Shown here one piece after another: positions 1 to 8,417 of a stretch of DNA of 64,000 nucleotides. Under the pieces are notes generated by a model. That model saw only the letters and a list, made by a program, of their open reading frames with translations. It searched no databases and had not been told where the DNA came from. The translations under genes and the position numbers were made by a program. Positions within the stretch are counted from its first letter, which is position 1; each line of letters starts with the position of its first letter. The stretch is taken from the NCBI RefSeq assembly GCF_018413605.1, contig NZ_JAHCDN010000002.1, forward strand, positions 186,001 to 250,000, written 5' to 3'. Origin of the DNA: Variovorax sp. PCZ-1 (GTDB lineage Bacteria > Pseudomonadota > Gammaproteobacteria > Burkholderiales > Burkholderiaceae_C).

Positions 1-1
1 C

Positions 2-439
2 AAACTGAAGGGCATGCCACCCAAGCTGCAAAGCGACGATGGCAAACACATCGTGATCCGCCCACTCGCTTATGTGGATGAGCGCGATATCGTGCGCTAT
101 TCCGAATGGCAGCAATTTCCAATCATCCCTTGCAACCTCTGCGGCAGCCAAGAAAATCTGCAACGCAAGCAGGTGGGCAATATGCTCAAGGATTGGCAGC
201 GCAAATTCCCAGGGCGACTGGACAACATGCTGCATGCCTTGCAAAACGTTGTGCCATCGCATTTGATGGATGCGAAACTTCATGACTTCAAGAGCCTCAA
301 AGCCAATGGCATCGCCAGCCAAGATGGCGACAAGGGGTTTGACCATGAATCATTTGATGGCAGTGACAACAGCGGCGATGAGGCTTGCGCCAGCCCCGCG
401 ATGGATGACGCGGCCGGTCAAGTTATACGCTTCGTTTGA
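2..439 (+). CDS. ttcA: tRNA 2-thiocytidine(32) synthetase TtcA, C-terminal part
   Basis: TtcA thiolates cytidine 32 of some tRNAs, using ATP and a [4Fe-4S] cluster. Only the C-terminal ~145 residues are in the window; the reading frame is open to the left edge. The segment shows the family motif PCNLCGSQ, with the two cysteines of the CxxC pair that help hold the cluster, then the conserved NMLKDW, PGR and QNVVPSHL stretches. After the usual end (DFKSL) there is an extra tail of about 45 residues rich in Asp, Gly and Ser, unlike the short E. coli protein. The stop codon lies just before a copy of the 66-bp repeat. The identification is firm; the N-terminal PP-loop cannot be seen. Confidence 0.93.
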   Translation, partial: KLKGMPPKLQSDDGKHIVIRPLAYVDERDIVRYSEWQQFPIIPCNLCGSQENLQRKQVGNMLKDWQRKFPGRLDNMLHALQNVVPSHLMDAKLHDFKSLKANGIASQDGDKGFDHESFDGSDNSGDEACASPAMDDAAGQVIRFV

Positions 440-1118
440 AGGCGGCTTTTTTAAGCCTTTTAGCCACTTTGCCGGCGTATATTCTGCGCGGAGTGCTCTT
501 AATTTGATAGTGATCCTGGCGAGTGTTTTGCTCGCAGGATGCTCTGGTCTGCGCATTGTGGACAGCCAGGTGGCCGCCTACTCCAAGCTTGAAGCCAGGC
601 CTGCGCAAGCCAGTTGGCGTTTCGAGCGCTTGCCTTCGCAGCAGAATTTGCAAGAGCCGCAGGCGATGCGGCAAATCAAGCTGGAGGCCATGGCTGCGCA
701 AGAGTTAGGCAAGTGGGGTTTCAAACCACAGGCCGAGAGCGCAAATGCGGCGGCGAATTTCAGCGTGCAGCTGTCCGCCCGAATTCAACGTTTGGAACGT
801 GGCCCGTTTGACGATCCTTGGCAAGCGCATCCCTTCGGCTGGGGCTTGCCCGGCCGCGACTATGTGGTGACCGGCTCGGGAAGAGTGATCTACACACCCT
901 TCTTACCGCCCATACCGCAGCCTTGGTATGTGCGCGAAGTCAGTCTGATCATTCGCGATACATCAGACAACCGCGTGGTCTATGAAACCAAAGCGCAGCA
1001 TGAGGGGCGCTGGGCGGATGATGAGGCTGTGCTGCCTGCCATGTTGGCAGCCGCGCTTCAAGGCTTTCCCAAGCCACCCGAAGGCAAGCGCATGGTGAAT
1101 ATTGAGATCCCACGCTGA
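405..1118 (+). CDS. DUF4136-type lipoprotein
   Basis: This is a probable outer-membrane or periplasmic lipoprotein. The lipobox LLAGC follows a short hydrophobic stretch ([13 protein letters not shown]), and the mature part resembles the DUF4136 family (roughly 170 residues with a Gly-rich middle and a conserved end [13 protein letters not shown]). Its function is unknown. The start is uncertain. ATG 405 overlaps the end of ttcA and gives a long N-region encoded by repeat copy 1. TTG 504 or GTG 510 would give a very short signal peptide without positive charges. I list ATG 405. The repeat insertion may have replaced the original start. The family call is from general sequence character. Confidence 0.65.
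   Translation: MTRPVKLYASFEGGFFKPFSHFAGVYSARSALNLIVILASVLLAGCSGLRIVDSQVAAYSKLEARPAQASWRFERLPSQQNLQEPQAMRQIKLEAMAAQELGKWGFKPQAESANAAANFSVQLSARIQRLERGPFDDPWQAHPFGWGLPGRDYVVTGSGRVIYTPFLPPIPQPWYVREVSLIIRDTSDNRVVYETKAQHEGRWADDEAVLPAMLAAALQGFPKPPEGKRMVNIEIPR
445..510 (-). repeat. 66-bp interspersed repeat, copy 1
   Basis: This copy is in reverse orientation relative to the copy at 52793-52858. It carries the core TTTGCCGGC...ATTCTGCGC..AGTGCT and the end AATTTGATAG. It lies just after the ttcA stop and within the open N-terminal frame of the lipoprotein gene that follows. Confidence 0.8.
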
Positions 1119-1138
1119 GCGGTGTTGAGTTTTCCGGC

Positions 1139-1380
1139 TAGCCCGGATATTTCACCATGACAGCGTCCGACGCGCCCAAAATCGGGATGACTGGTTGCGC
1201 GATGCGACAAGCAGAGGGCGCGTGCCCTCTGGGCGAAGCAGCGTGCAGCCAGACGCCCGAGTTTGGGATGCGGCGGATGCTGAGCCATTTTGCAGGGTAC
1301 ACATTGGATTTGAGCAAAAGATTTTGTTTATCGAGATAAAAGCTTCGCAAAATGGCGCTCATGATGAAATATCCGGGCTA
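1139..1380. mobile_element. MITE-like element with ~25-bp terminal inverted repeats
   Basis: The left end TAGCCCGGATATTTCA (1139 onward) is matched inverted by the right end TGAAATATCCGGGCTA (to 1380). The match extends about 22-25 bp with one mismatch in the first 22. The 242-bp interior has no credible gene. It includes the hairpin CAGAGGGC-gcgt-GCCCTCTG near 1212-1231. No clear target duplication is visible at the edges. It fills the gap between the lipoprotein and histidine phosphatase genes. A non-autonomous element moved by a transposase elsewhere is the simplest reading. Confidence 0.75.
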
Positions 1381-1390
1381 AAGTCAGTGC

Positions 1391-2041
1391 ATGACTGAAG
1401 CCGTACCTGCCATCACCCGCATCACCGCTATTCGCCATGGCGAAACTGCTTGGAATGTGGACACCCGCATTCAAGGCCAGCTGGATATCAGCTTAAACGA
1501 CACCGGCTATTGGCAGGCTGAACAAGCGGGCAAGGCGATGGCTTCTGAGAGTGTGGATGCCATCATCAGCAGTGATCTCGCGCGAGCCTACGAGACCGCG
1601 CTGGCGATTGCCAAACATCACGGCCTCACAGTGCAGATCGACAACGGCCTGCGTGAGCGTGAATTCGGCAGCTTCCAAGGCAAGACCTTTGCCGAGATTG
1701 AGGCGCAGATGCCCGAAGAGGCGCTGCTGTGGCGCAAACGTGTGCCAGATTTTTCACCGGGCGGTGGTGAATCCTTGCTTGCATTTAGAGAGCGTGTGAC
1801 GCAATGCTTGCGGCGGCTCGTGGCTCAATATGCTGAAAAACACATTGTTGTGGTGAGCCATGGCGGCGTGATGGACATCATTTATCGCGAAGCCACAGGC
1901 CTTGAGCTGCAAGCGCCGCGCACTTGGCAACTCGGCAACGCCTCCATTAACCGTGTGCTCTTCAATGGCGAGCATTTCAGCTTAGTGGGATGGAGCGATA
2001 CGAGTCATTTGAATTCTGGCTTGGATGAGCAGCATGCTTGA
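1391..2041 (+). CDS. Histidine phosphatase family protein (phosphoglycerate-mutase-like)
   Basis: The protein has 216 residues. The phosphohistidine motif RHGETAWN is at residues 15-22, the second catalytic histidine is in SHGG at about residue 157, and the acidic residue is in the REREFGSFQG segment near residue 88. These are the marks of the branch that includes GpmB, CobC/alpha-ribazole phosphatase and broad-specificity phosphatases. The cofactor-dependent mutase insertions are absent, so a phosphatase is more likely than a glycolytic mutase. The substrate is not predictable. It ends inside the start of the next gene (17-bp overlap), suggesting co-transcription. The start lies 10 bp after the MITE-like element, so any native promoter further upstream is displaced. 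Confidence 0.85.
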   Translation: MTEAVPAITRITAIRHGETAWNVDTRIQGQLDISLNDTGYWQAEQAGKAMASESVDAIISSDLARAYETALAIAKHHGLTVQIDNGLREREFGSFQGKTFAEIEAQMPEEALLWRKRVPDFSPGGGESLLAFRERVTQCLRRLVAQYAEKHIVVVSHGGVMDIIYREATGLELQAPRTWQLGNASINRVLFNGEHFSLVGWSDTSHLNSGLDEQHA

Positions 2042-3197
2042 TTTGGCAAGCTGGGTTGGCCAAAGCGTGAAGGCCATTGACACGCCTGCTCTGGTGATTG
2101 ATCTGGATGCGATGGAGCGCAATCTCTCGCGCATGCAAGCCTACGCGAACGCGCAAGGCGTAAAGCTGCGCCCACATGCCAAGATGCATAAATCAGCTGA
2201 GCTTTCTCAGCTGCAAATGCAAGCGGGCGCGGTGGGCGTGTGTGTGCAAAAAGTATCCGAAGCGGCGGCGCTGGCTGAGCAGGGCGTGGATGATATCTAC
2301 ATCAGCAATGTCGTTACATCACTATCAAAATGTGAGCATCTCGCGCAGATTCTACGACGGCGAGAGGGTCAAAATGCTTTAAAAATGAGGCTTGCAGTGG
2401 CTGCGGACAGCTTGCAAGGCATTCGCACATTGGCGCAGGCGCTTACGCGCATCGCGCCCGGCGAGGCGGTGAATGTGTTTGTTGAAATTGATGTTGGCCA
2501 AGCGCGCTGCGGCATCGAGCCAGGCGTGGCAGCTGTGCCTTTGGTGCAAGAAATTTCTCGGCATTCAAGTCTGCGCTTTGCCGGTTTGCAGGCTTATCAC
2601 GGCAGAGCGCAGCATCTGCGCAGCGCAGTTGAAAGACGCGAGGCGATTGCGCAGGTGATTGGGAAAGTGCTGGCTACGAAATCTGCGCTACAGGGTGCAG
2701 GCTTTGATGTGCCCCTTGTCACAGGCGCGGGCACAGGCAGCTTCATTCATGAGGCCACAAGCGGCGTGTATGGCGAGCTGCAAGCGGGTTCGTATCTCTT
2801 CATGGATGCGGATTACGCCTCGAACGAGCAAGATGCAAGCATGCCACGCTTTGAGCATGCGCTCTTTGTGAAATCGCAAGTGATCAGTCGCCACACCACC
2901 TCAAGCGATGATCGCTCCATCGTCGATGCTGGCCACAAAAGCCATGCGATTGATTCTGGCTTGCCCAAAATCTGGGCGGGACACAAGGCCGATTGGCAAT
3001 TCTTCAATGGTGGTGATGAGCATGGCATTTTGCGTGGCTCTGCTTTGCCTTCTATTGGGGATGTAGTCTGGTTGATTCCCGGCCATTGTGATCCGACGGT
3101 GAATTTGCATGATGTGATGGTGGGTGTGCGCGGCGGTTTGCTTTCTGGGCATGTTGAGCGAATCATTGAGGTGACTTCTCGGGGATGCCTGGCCTAA
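2025..3197 (+). CDS. DSD1 / D-threonine aldolase-like PLP enzyme
   Basis: The protein has 390 residues. It has an alanine-racemase-type TIM barrel N-terminal domain with the lysine motif RPHAKMHKS (about residues 49-57; the PLP lysine lies here), then a C-terminal beta domain with EHG and PGHCDP, which in this family bind a metal (zinc in D-serine dehydratase, Mn/Mg in D-threonine aldolase). Reaction: probably aldol cleavage or dehydration of a D-3-hydroxy-amino acid; the exact substrate is open. It overlaps the phosphatase gene. Residues ~100-121 (LSKCEHLAQILRRREG...) are encoded by a copy of the 66-bp repeat, so this stretch is probably acquired sequence in a surface helix. Confidence 0.85.
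   Translation: MSSMLDLASWVGQSVKAIDTPALVIDLDAMERNLSRMQAYANAQGVKLRPHAKMHKSAELSQLQMQAGAVGVCVQKVSEAAALAEQGVDDIYISNVVTSLSKCEHLAQILRRREGQNALKMRLAVAADSLQGIRTLAQALTRIAPGEAVNVFVEIDVGQARCGIEPGVAAVPLVQEISRHSSLRFAGLQAYHGRAQHLRSAVERREAIAQVIGKVLATKSALQGAGFDVPLVTGAGTGSFIHEATSGVYGELQAGSYLFMDADYASNEQDASMPRFEHALFVKSQVISRHTTSSDDRSIVDAGHKSHAIDSGLPKIWAGHKADWQFFNGGDEHGILRGSALPSIGDVVWLIPGHCDPTVNLHDVMVGVRGGLLSGHVERIIEVTSRGCLA
2321..2387 (+). repeat. 66-bp interspersed repeat, copy 2 (inside the DSD1-like gene)
   Basis: It aligns without gaps to the copy at 52793-52858; I count 45 of 66 identical bases by eye. The start CTATCAAAAT, the core CGCGCAGATT and the end AAAAATG are conserved. It is read in frame as part of the enzyme. 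Confidence 0.75.
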
Positions 3198-3219
3198 GTC
3201 GGCTTGGTTGGCTTGCTTG

Positions 3220-3328
3220 GGTCTGCGCTTGGGCTATCCCCCTTCGCGACTGTCCTCCGCCGGCTTCGCCGTCTCCCCCTTTATGTCGCTGCGGGAGATA
3301 GCCCAATCACAGTCGGCAAGCGCAGACC
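3220..3328. repeat. Long hairpin repeat (family 2), copy 1
   Basis: Outer arms GGTCTGCGCTTG and CAAGCGCAGACC, and inner arms GGGCTATCCCCC and GGGAGATAGCCC, enclose a conserved centre (CGCCGGCTTCGCCGTCTCC, then TTTATGTCGCTGC). A second copy lies inverted at 45843-45936. The arms of the two copies differ in sequence, but each still pairs with its partner. Confidence 0.8.
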
Positions 3329-3387
3329 AGTTTTGTAAAACGCCAATAAACGAAATGCGTAGTTATCTTGAATAGCCAAAAGGCCAA

Positions 3388-3414
3388 GAGTCTGAGGCGC
3401 AGCGCCTCAGACTC
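3388..3414. repeat. Near-perfect 27-bp palindrome
   Basis: GAGTCTGAGGCGC, a single A, then GCGCCTCAGACTC: 13 bp per arm. No T tract follows on either side, so it is not a typical terminator. It sits in the 310-bp gap 3198-3507, in which I see no gene; the gap holds this palindrome and the family-2 hairpin repeat. Confidence 0.75.
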
Positions 3415-3507
3415 GCTGCCGTTCCATCCAAACAAAAATCTTCCGAAAACCAAAACCCCAAGGAAAACACTGCTGCACGCATCAGCACATCTCAAGATAA
3501 TGCACAC

Positions 3508-5262
3508 ATGAGCAAAGTCATCGTCCTAGCCACTCCGGTCTTCTTCCTACTGATCGCCATCGAATATTTTTGGGGCATCGCCAAAGGCCGCAACACCTAT
3601 CGCTTGCAAGATGCCATCAGCAGTATCGGTTTGGGCATGATGAGCCAATTCACCGCCGTCTTCACGCGCCTGCTGCGTGTGGGCGTGTACACCGCTGTGT
3701 ATGCGAGCCTCTCACTCGTGCCGCTCGATGCCGCAAAAGAGTTTTGGAACACTTGGTATGGCTGGGTTCTCGCGCTGATTTTTTATGATTTTTGCTACTA
3801 CTGGCTGCACCGCATGGGGCATGAGAGCGCGATTCTTTGGGCAGCGCATGTGGTGCATCACCAAAGCCAAGATTACAACCTCTCTACTGCGCTGCGGCAG
3901 ACTTCTAGCGGCGCACTGCTCGGCTGGATTTTCTACATCCCCATGGCGCTCGCTGGCGTGCCGCCTGCGGTGTTTGGCATCGTCGCTCTCATTGATTTGC
4001 TCTATCAATTTTGGGTGCACACCGAGCATGTGCCCAAGCTGGGTTGGTTTGACCGCTGGTTTTGCTCGCCCTCGAATCATCGCGTGCATCATGCCGTGAA
4101 TGATCGTTATGTGGATCGCAACTATGGCGGCATCCTCGTGGTGTGGGATCGCATGTTTGGCAGCTTCAAAGAGGAAGACGAAAAATGCGTTTACGGCACG
4201 CGCAGCCCTTTGAAAAGCTGGGATCCACTGTGGGCGAATGCGGAGGTCTATACAGGTTTGTTAAAAGACGCTTGGCATACGCGAAGCTGGGCGGATAAAG
4301 TGCGCGTTTTCCTCAAGCCACCGGGTTGGCGGCCTGCGGATGTGGCGGCGAGATTTCCTAAGCCTGCTTTCGATATTGAAAGTGTGCGCAGCAAATACTA
4401 TGAGCCCACAAGCCGCGCGGCGAATTGGTTTGGTGCTGTCAGCTTCAATCTTCTGCTCGGCGGCGTGGCGGCTTTCCTCTGGGTGGCCGATGGCATGGGC
4501 CAGGGCTTGCAGCTCGTCAGCGTAGCTACGCTCTGCGCCATGCTCTGGCTCACCAATGCTGTGCTTCAAGCGCGCTTGCATCCCTGGCTAGGCGTAGCAG
4601 GTTGGGCGGCGGCGATTGCCACGGCATCCGCTTGTTTTGCGCAAGCTTCGGGTGGCTCAGCAGCAGACGCTTGGCTTGTCACGCATCGCATCTTCAAACC
4701 ACTCGGCGTCGGATTTGCTCTTATTTATATAGCGCTCTGCACAGATTTTATGCCGGCGATTGGCCAAAAACGCTCAAAAAATCTTCTTATAGCTGCTCTG
4801 GCCTTCTCAATCGCAGGTGACGCATGGCTCATGTTCCCCGGCTTCTTCATCCAAGGCTTGGCGAGTTTCCTCATCGCTCATCTCTTCTACATCGCTCTCT
4901 TCAAACAAGGTGTGAGTTGGTTCCCCAGCAAACCCGTGCTCGCCGCATGCTTGGCCTACGGCGTGGCGATGTATGCCTACTTGCTACCCAACTTAAGCAC
5001 CGGCCTGCAAATCCCCGTCGCTGTTTATGTCTTCATCATCGCCCTCATGGGCGCGCAAGCGGTCGGGCGAGCTATTGAGCTGAAAACAACTTCTTCCAAA
5101 TGGGTCGCGGTCGGTAGTCTGCTCTTTATGGCTTCCGACTCACTGCTGGCGATCAACAAATTCGTATCGCCGATTCCGCTCAGCCCGTTGTGGATTTTGG
5201 GGACTTATTTCGCTGCGCAAATAATCATCGCGCGCCATGCTCTAGGTTCTAGGGCAGATTAA
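3508..5262 (+). CDS. Fatty-acid-hydroxylase (AGMO/sterol desaturase-like) fused to a YhhN/TMEM86 domain
   Basis: This is a 584-residue polytopic membrane protein. The N-terminal half (about 1-300) has the eight-histidine di-iron signature: H101/H105 (LHRMGHE), H114/H117/H118 (HVVHH), H171/H174 (WVHTEH) and H191/H194/H195 (NHRVHH, followed by NYGG). This layout resembles alkylglycerol monooxygenase and sterol desaturases. The C-terminal part (about 385-584) is a series of hydrophobic helices with [10 protein letters not shown] and [12 protein letters not shown], typical of YhhN/TMEM86 lysoplasmalogenase-like proteins. Both families are linked to ether lipids in animals, so a role in ether-lipid breakdown is a reasonable inference. 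A 66-bp repeat copy encodes residues ~404-425, at the start of the YhhN part. Confidence 0.85.
   Translation: MSKVIVLATPVFFLLIAIEYFWGIAKGRNTYRLQDAISSIGLGMMSQFTAVFTRLLRVGVYTAVYASLSLVPLDAAKEFWNTWYGWVLALIFYDFCYYWLHRMGHESAILWAAHVVHHQSQDYNLSTALRQTSSGALLGWIFYIPMALAGVPPAVFGIVALIDLLYQFWVHTEHVPKLGWFDRWFCSPSNHRVHHAVNDRYVDRNYGGILVVWDRMFGSFKEEDEKCVYGTRSPLKSWDPLWANAEVYTGLLKDAWHTRSWADKVRVFLKPPGWRPADVAARFPKPAFDIESVRSKYYEPTSRAANWFGAVSFNLLLGGVAAFLWVADGMGQGLQLVSVATLCAMLWLTNAVLQARLHPWLGVAGWAAAIATASACFAQASGGSAADAWLVTHRIFKPLGVGFALIYIALCTDFMPAIGQKRSKNLLIAALAFSIAGDAWLMFPGFFIQGLASFLIAHLFYIALFKQGVSWFPSKPVLAACLAYGVAMYAYLLPNLSTGLQIPVAVYVFIIALMGAQAVGRAIELKTTSSKWVAVGSLLFMASDSLLAINKFVSPIPLSPLWILGTYFAAQIIIARHALGSRAD
4718..4783 (+). 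repeat. 66-bp interspersed repeat, copy 3 (inside the AGMO-YhhN gene)
   Basis: It carries TATAGCGCTCTGCACAGATT, then TTATGCCGGC and a CTCAAAAAAT end. It has the same length and order as the other copies and is read in frame. Confidence 0.75.
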
Positions 5263-6304
5263 ACAAATCGGTCGCAGACTTCGGCGGCACAACGCCCAGA
5301 TGCCGATAAGCAGCAAGAGTCGCCACGCGCCCGCGCGGGCTGCGTTGTAAGTAGCCTTGTTGAATGAGATAGGGCTCGATCACATCTTCAATTGTGTCTC
5401 GCTCTTCGCCGATGCTGGCGGCGATATTGTCTAGGCCTACTGGGCCGCCGTCGAAGCGGTGGATCAGGGCTTCGAGGAGTTTGCGATCCATCACGTCGAA
5501 GCCTTGGGGGTCAACGTCGAGCATGGCAAGCGCTTTTGAAGCGATGTCTTGCGTGATCGTGCCGTCGCCTTTCACGTCGGCATAGTCGCGTACGCGGCGC
5601 AGGAGGCGGTTGGCGATGCGGGGGGTGCCGCGTGAGCGGCGGGCGATTTCTAGGCCGCCGTCGCCTTGCAGGGGCGCGCCGAGCAGGCTCGCGCTGCGGG
5701 TGACGATCTTTGTCAACTCTTCCGTGGTGTAAAACTCCAGACGCGCCACGATGCCGAAGCGATCGCGCAGCGGATTGGTGAGCATGCCTGCGCGCGTGGT
5801 CGCGCCCACAAGGGTGAAGGGCTGCAACTCAAGCTTGATCGAGCGCGCGGCTGGGCCTTCGCCGATCATGATGTCGATTTTGTAGTCTTCCAGCGCGGGG
5901 TAGAGAATTTCTTCAACCACGGGGCTTAAGCGGTGAATCTCGTCAATGAAGAGCACATCATTTTTCTCAAGATTGGTGAGGAGCGCAGCCAAGTCTTTCG
6001 GCTTTTCAAGCACGGGCCCCGAAGTCTGCCGCAGATTCACGCCCAGCTCATGCGCCACGATGTGCGAAAGCGTCGTCTTGCCCAAGCCGGGCGGGCCGAA
6101 CAGCAACACATGATCCAGCGCCTCGCCGCGCTTCTTCGCCGCACCAATAAAAATCTCCAACTGCTCGCGCACTTTAGCTTGGCCGACATATTCATCCAGC
6201 AGTTTGGGGCGCAAGGCGCGCTCAATCGCTTCTTCTTGCGGCGAAGCAGGAGATGCGGAGATGACACGCGGAGGCGGGGCGAAGTTGTCAGTTTGGATCG
6301 TCAC
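5249..6304 (-). CDS. ruvB: Holliday junction branch-migration helicase RuvB
   Basis: RuvB is the AAA+ motor of the RuvAB complex that moves Holliday junctions during recombination and repair. I start it at GTG 6304, because GAGGGAG lies just upstream and this gives 351 residues, the usual size; ATG starts further out would add a long non-homologous N-terminus. Visible motifs: the N-terminal EYVGQ, Walker [10 protein letters not shown], Walker B FIDEIHR, the sensor region [20 protein letters not shown], and the C-terminal winged helix ending [10 protein letters not shown]. The GTG start overlaps the stop of the small upstream gene (GTGA), a sign of translational coupling. The gene runs convergent to the AGMO-YhhN gene and overlaps its end by 14 bp. 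Confidence 0.97.
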   Translation of the reverse strand: MTIQTDNFAPPPRVISASPASPQEEAIERALRPKLLDEYVGQAKVREQLEIFIGAAKKRGEALDHVLLFGPPGLGKTTLSHIVAHELGVNLRQTSGPVLEKPKDLAALLTNLEKNDVLFIDEIHRLSPVVEEILYPALEDYKIDIMIGEGPAARSIKLELQPFTLVGATTRAGMLTNPLRDRFGIVARLEFYTTEELTKIVTRSASLLGAPLQGDGGLEIARRSRGTPRIANRLLRRVRDYADVKGDGTITQDIASKALAMLDVDPQGFDVMDRKLLEALIHRFDGGPVGLDNIAASIGEERDTIEDVIEPYLIQQGYLQRSPRGRVATLAAYRHLGVVPPKSATDLFNLP

Positions 6305-6606
6305 TTTTTGCGCTCCCTCACGAATGCTATTAGACTTTTTCCAACAGCGCAGCTGATTGCGAATACCACGATAGCTGGGAGAGCTAACATCAAGCCAATG
6401 CCAAAAAGGAAGCTCATTGTTTCGTTTTTGACGTAGCCAGAGAGCAAAAGCCCAGCAAGGAGCACAGCAAAAATGCTGATTGCCACAACTATTTCGATAC
6501 GATTTCTGCGGCGATTTTGCTGTTCTGTGCTTTGAATCCCTGCTATCAGGCATCCATAAGCTATGCCTAGCAAGATGACAGGAAGCCAAAACAGGAGTTT
6601 TTCCAT
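6301..6606 (-). CDS. Small membrane protein between ruvA and ruvB
   Basis: The protein has 101 residues and three hydrophobic segments (about 4-23, 39-60 and 66-90), an Arg/Asn-rich loop (QQNRRRNR) after the first, and a basic tail (RERKK). I do not recognise the family. Support for a real gene: the membrane-type composition, a snug fit between ruvA and ruvB, and a stop codon that overlaps the ruvB GTG start by 4 bases. Against it: the start has only a weak ribosome site. Its role is unknown. Confidence 0.55.
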   Translation of the reverse strand: MEKLLFWLPVILLGIAYGCLIAGIQSTEQQNRRRNRIEIVVAISIFAVLLAGLLLSGYVKNETMSFLFGIGLMLALPAIVVFAISCAVGKSLIAFVRERKK

Positions 6607-6624
6607 TTCAAATTCAGCCTTAAA

Positions 6625-7197
6625 TTACTTTGCTAATGCTTTCAAAGCCAACTTGATTCCCTCACTCACCCCCACATCCTTGGGCAAGGCCTTCAAAGCA
6701 AGCGTCGCTTCCTTATCGCTATAGCCTAGTGCAATGAGCGCCTGCAAGATATCACTTTGCGCATCGTTTTGAATCGCAGCGCCTGCGCCAATGTCTGCGC
6801 CGAGCTTGCCTTTGAGTTCGAGCAGCAAGCGCTCGGCGGTTTTCTTGCCGATGCCGGGGACTTTGGTGAGGCGCGTGGCTTCTTGCAGGGTGACGGCTTG
6901 GGCGAGGTCGGCGACGCTCATGCCGCTCAAGATGCTAAGCGCCGTACGCGGGCCGACGCCGGAGATTTTGACGAGCTGGCGGAAGGTTTCGCGCTCTTGC
7001 GCTGTGGCAAAACCGAAGAGGATCTGTGCATCTTCGCGCACGACGAAATGCGTGAGCAGGGCGACTTTTTCGCCGAGGGCGGGCAGGTTGTAGAAGGTGC
7101 TCATGGGCACATCGAGCTGGTAGCCCACACCGCTGCAGTCCACCAAAATTTGCGGGGGATTCTTTTCGAGCAAATTGCCTGCGATGCGACCGATCAT
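6625..7197 (-). CDS. ruvA: Holliday junction DNA-binding protein RuvA
   Basis: The protein has 190 residues. RuvA forms tetramers that clamp the four-way junction and recruit RuvB. It begins MIGRIAG, with the OB-fold domain I (about 1-62). The two helix-hairpin-helix motifs of domain II are at [11 protein letters not shown] and [18 protein letters not shown]. The C-terminal domain III that binds RuvB is at ~145-190 ([13 protein letters not shown]). It is the first gene of the ruvA - small membrane protein - ruvB unit. Its upstream region is occupied by the palindromic element at 7245-7390. ruvC is not nearby. Confidence 0.97.
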   Translation of the reverse strand: MIGRIAGNLLEKNPPQILVDCSGVGYQLDVPMSTFYNLPALGEKVALLTHFVVREDAQILFGFATAQERETFRQLVKISGVGPRTALSILSGMSVADLAQAVTLQEATRLTKVPGIGKKTAERLLLELKGKLGADIGAGAAIQNDAQSDILQALIALGYSDKEATLALKALPKDVGVSEGIKLALKALAK

Positions 7198-7244
7198 TCG
7201 GCGGGTCTCCTAAAAGCCATAGTGTATTTCTAAACAGTACGTCA

Positions 7245-7390
7245 ATCCTAACACCGATGGCTAGACGCGCCCCATTGCACCACTGGTAAGCCCTGTGGGG
7301 GCGTTGCTCTTCCTTGCGCTGCGTCCTCGCGCCTACCCACAGCGCCCGCCAGCGGCACACTGAGGCGCGGCCAACCGTCGGTGTTAGGAT
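7245..7390. repeat. 146-bp imperfect palindromic element between ruvA and phoH
   Basis: Left end ATCCTAACACCGATGGCTAG and right end (inverted) ATCCTAACACCGACGGTTGG match closely. The match continues with substitutions (CGCGCC, CACTGG, CTGTGGG against CGCGCC, CGCTGG, CTGTGGG), so almost the whole element can fold back on itself. It fills the divergent ruvA/phoH gap, and its right edge (TTAGGAT) lies 7-8 bases before the phoH GTG. It looks like a MITE or a large REP-type unit. Confidence 0.75.
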
Positions 7391-7396
7391 CACACG

Positions 7397-8335
7397 GTGA
7401 TTCTTCGACATACTTTCACCCCAATCAATAACAAACGCTTGAGCCATTTGTGTGGCCCGAACGACGAGCATCTGCGCCGCTTGGAAGAGGCGCTGAATGT
7501 GAACATCGCGCATCGGCATGAAGATTTTCGTGTGAATGGCGCGAAGAAGGATGCTGAGCGCGTGATCGAGCTGCTGCAGGCGGCATATGAGATTGCGAGC
7601 AAACCTATTTCGCCCGAGGTGTGGGAGCTGATGGTCTCAGGCAAAGAGCCTAGCTTGGATGGCGAAAGCCCGCTGCTTAATACGCGGCGCGCTGATCTGC
7701 GTGCGCGTTCGCCGAATCAAACGCAGTATTTGGCCAACATCGCGGCGCACGATATCAGCTTCGGCATTGGCCCAGCGGGTACGGGAAAGACATATCTTGC
7801 CGTGGCCTGCGCGGTGGATGCGCTGGAGCGCAGCGCCGTGCAGCGCATCGTGCTCACGCGGCCTGCGGTGGAGGCGGGGGAGAAGCTGGGCTATCTGCCG
7901 GGTGATTTAGCGCAGAAGATTGATCCCTATTTGCGACCCTTGTATGACGCTCTTTACGATTTGATGGGATTTGAGCGGGTGCAAAAAGCTTTTGAACGCC
8001 AGCAGCTGGAGATTGCACCGCTGGCCTTCATGCGCGGGCGCACGCTGAACCACAGCTTTGTGATTTTGGATGAGGCGCAAAACACCACGCCTGAGCAGAT
8101 GAAGATGTTTCTCACGCGCTTGGGTTTCAGCAGCAAAGCCGTGATCACAGGCGATGTGAGCCAGATTGATTTGCCGCAAGGCCAGCTCAGCGGTTTGGTG
8201 GATGCGGAGCGCGTGCTCAAAGGCGTGAAAGGCATTGCGATGACGCGCATGACGAGTGCCGATGTGGTGCGGCATCCGCTGGTGGCGCGGATTGTGGATG
8301 CGTATGACGCGAAATCAACGCGGAGTAAAGCGTAA
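7397..8335 (+). CDS. phoH: PhoH family ATPase (YbeZ-type)
   Basis: The protein has 312 residues. It is a cytoplasmic P-loop NTPase related to the N-terminal half of superfamily I helicases and is commonly paired with YbeY in 16S rRNA maturation. Visible: an N-terminal KH-like region (CGPNDEHLRRLEEALNV), Walker A GPAGTGKTYLA at about 125-135, the segment TRPAVEAGEKLGYLPGD, and Walker B FVILDEAQNTTPEQMKMFLTRLG. The start is GTG 7397, supported by fit to the family N-terminus. The only possible ribosome site (GGA) comes from the edge of the palindromic element. ybeY follows after 79 bp, most of which is a 66-bp repeat copy. Confidence 0.94.
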   Translation: MILRHTFTPINNKRLSHLCGPNDEHLRRLEEALNVNIAHRHEDFRVNGAKKDAERVIELLQAAYEIASKPISPEVWELMVSGKEPSLDGESPLLNTRRADLRARSPNQTQYLANIAAHDISFGIGPAGTGKTYLAVACAVDALERSAVQRIVLTRPAVEAGEKLGYLPGDLAQKIDPYLRPLYDALYDLMGFERVQKAFERQQLEIAPLAFMRGRTLNHSFVILDEAQNTTPEQMKMFLTRLGFSSKAVITGDVSQIDLPQGQLSGLVDAERVLKGVKGIAMTRMTSADVVRHPLVARIVDAYDAKSTRSKA

Positions 8336-8351
8336 GTGTCAGCGTGAAATA

Positions 8352-8417
8352 CTATTAATTCAATAGCACTCTGCGCAGTATCTACGCCGGTAATCGATTG
8401 ATTTTCTATAAAAAATG
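8352..8417 (+). repeat. 66-bp interspersed repeat, copy 4 (ends in the ybeY start codon)
   Basis: It starts CTATTAATTCAATAGCACTC, has TGCGCAGTAT and TACGCCGG in the middle, and ends TATAAAAAATG. The last three bases are the ATG of ybeY. Confidence 0.85.

Noticed and set aside
3307-3507. Minus-strand open frame of 66 codons in the gap before the AGMO-YhhN gene
   Set aside because: Low-complexity Cys/Phe/Leu-rich translation, covering the palindrome; no ribosome site or family likeness.
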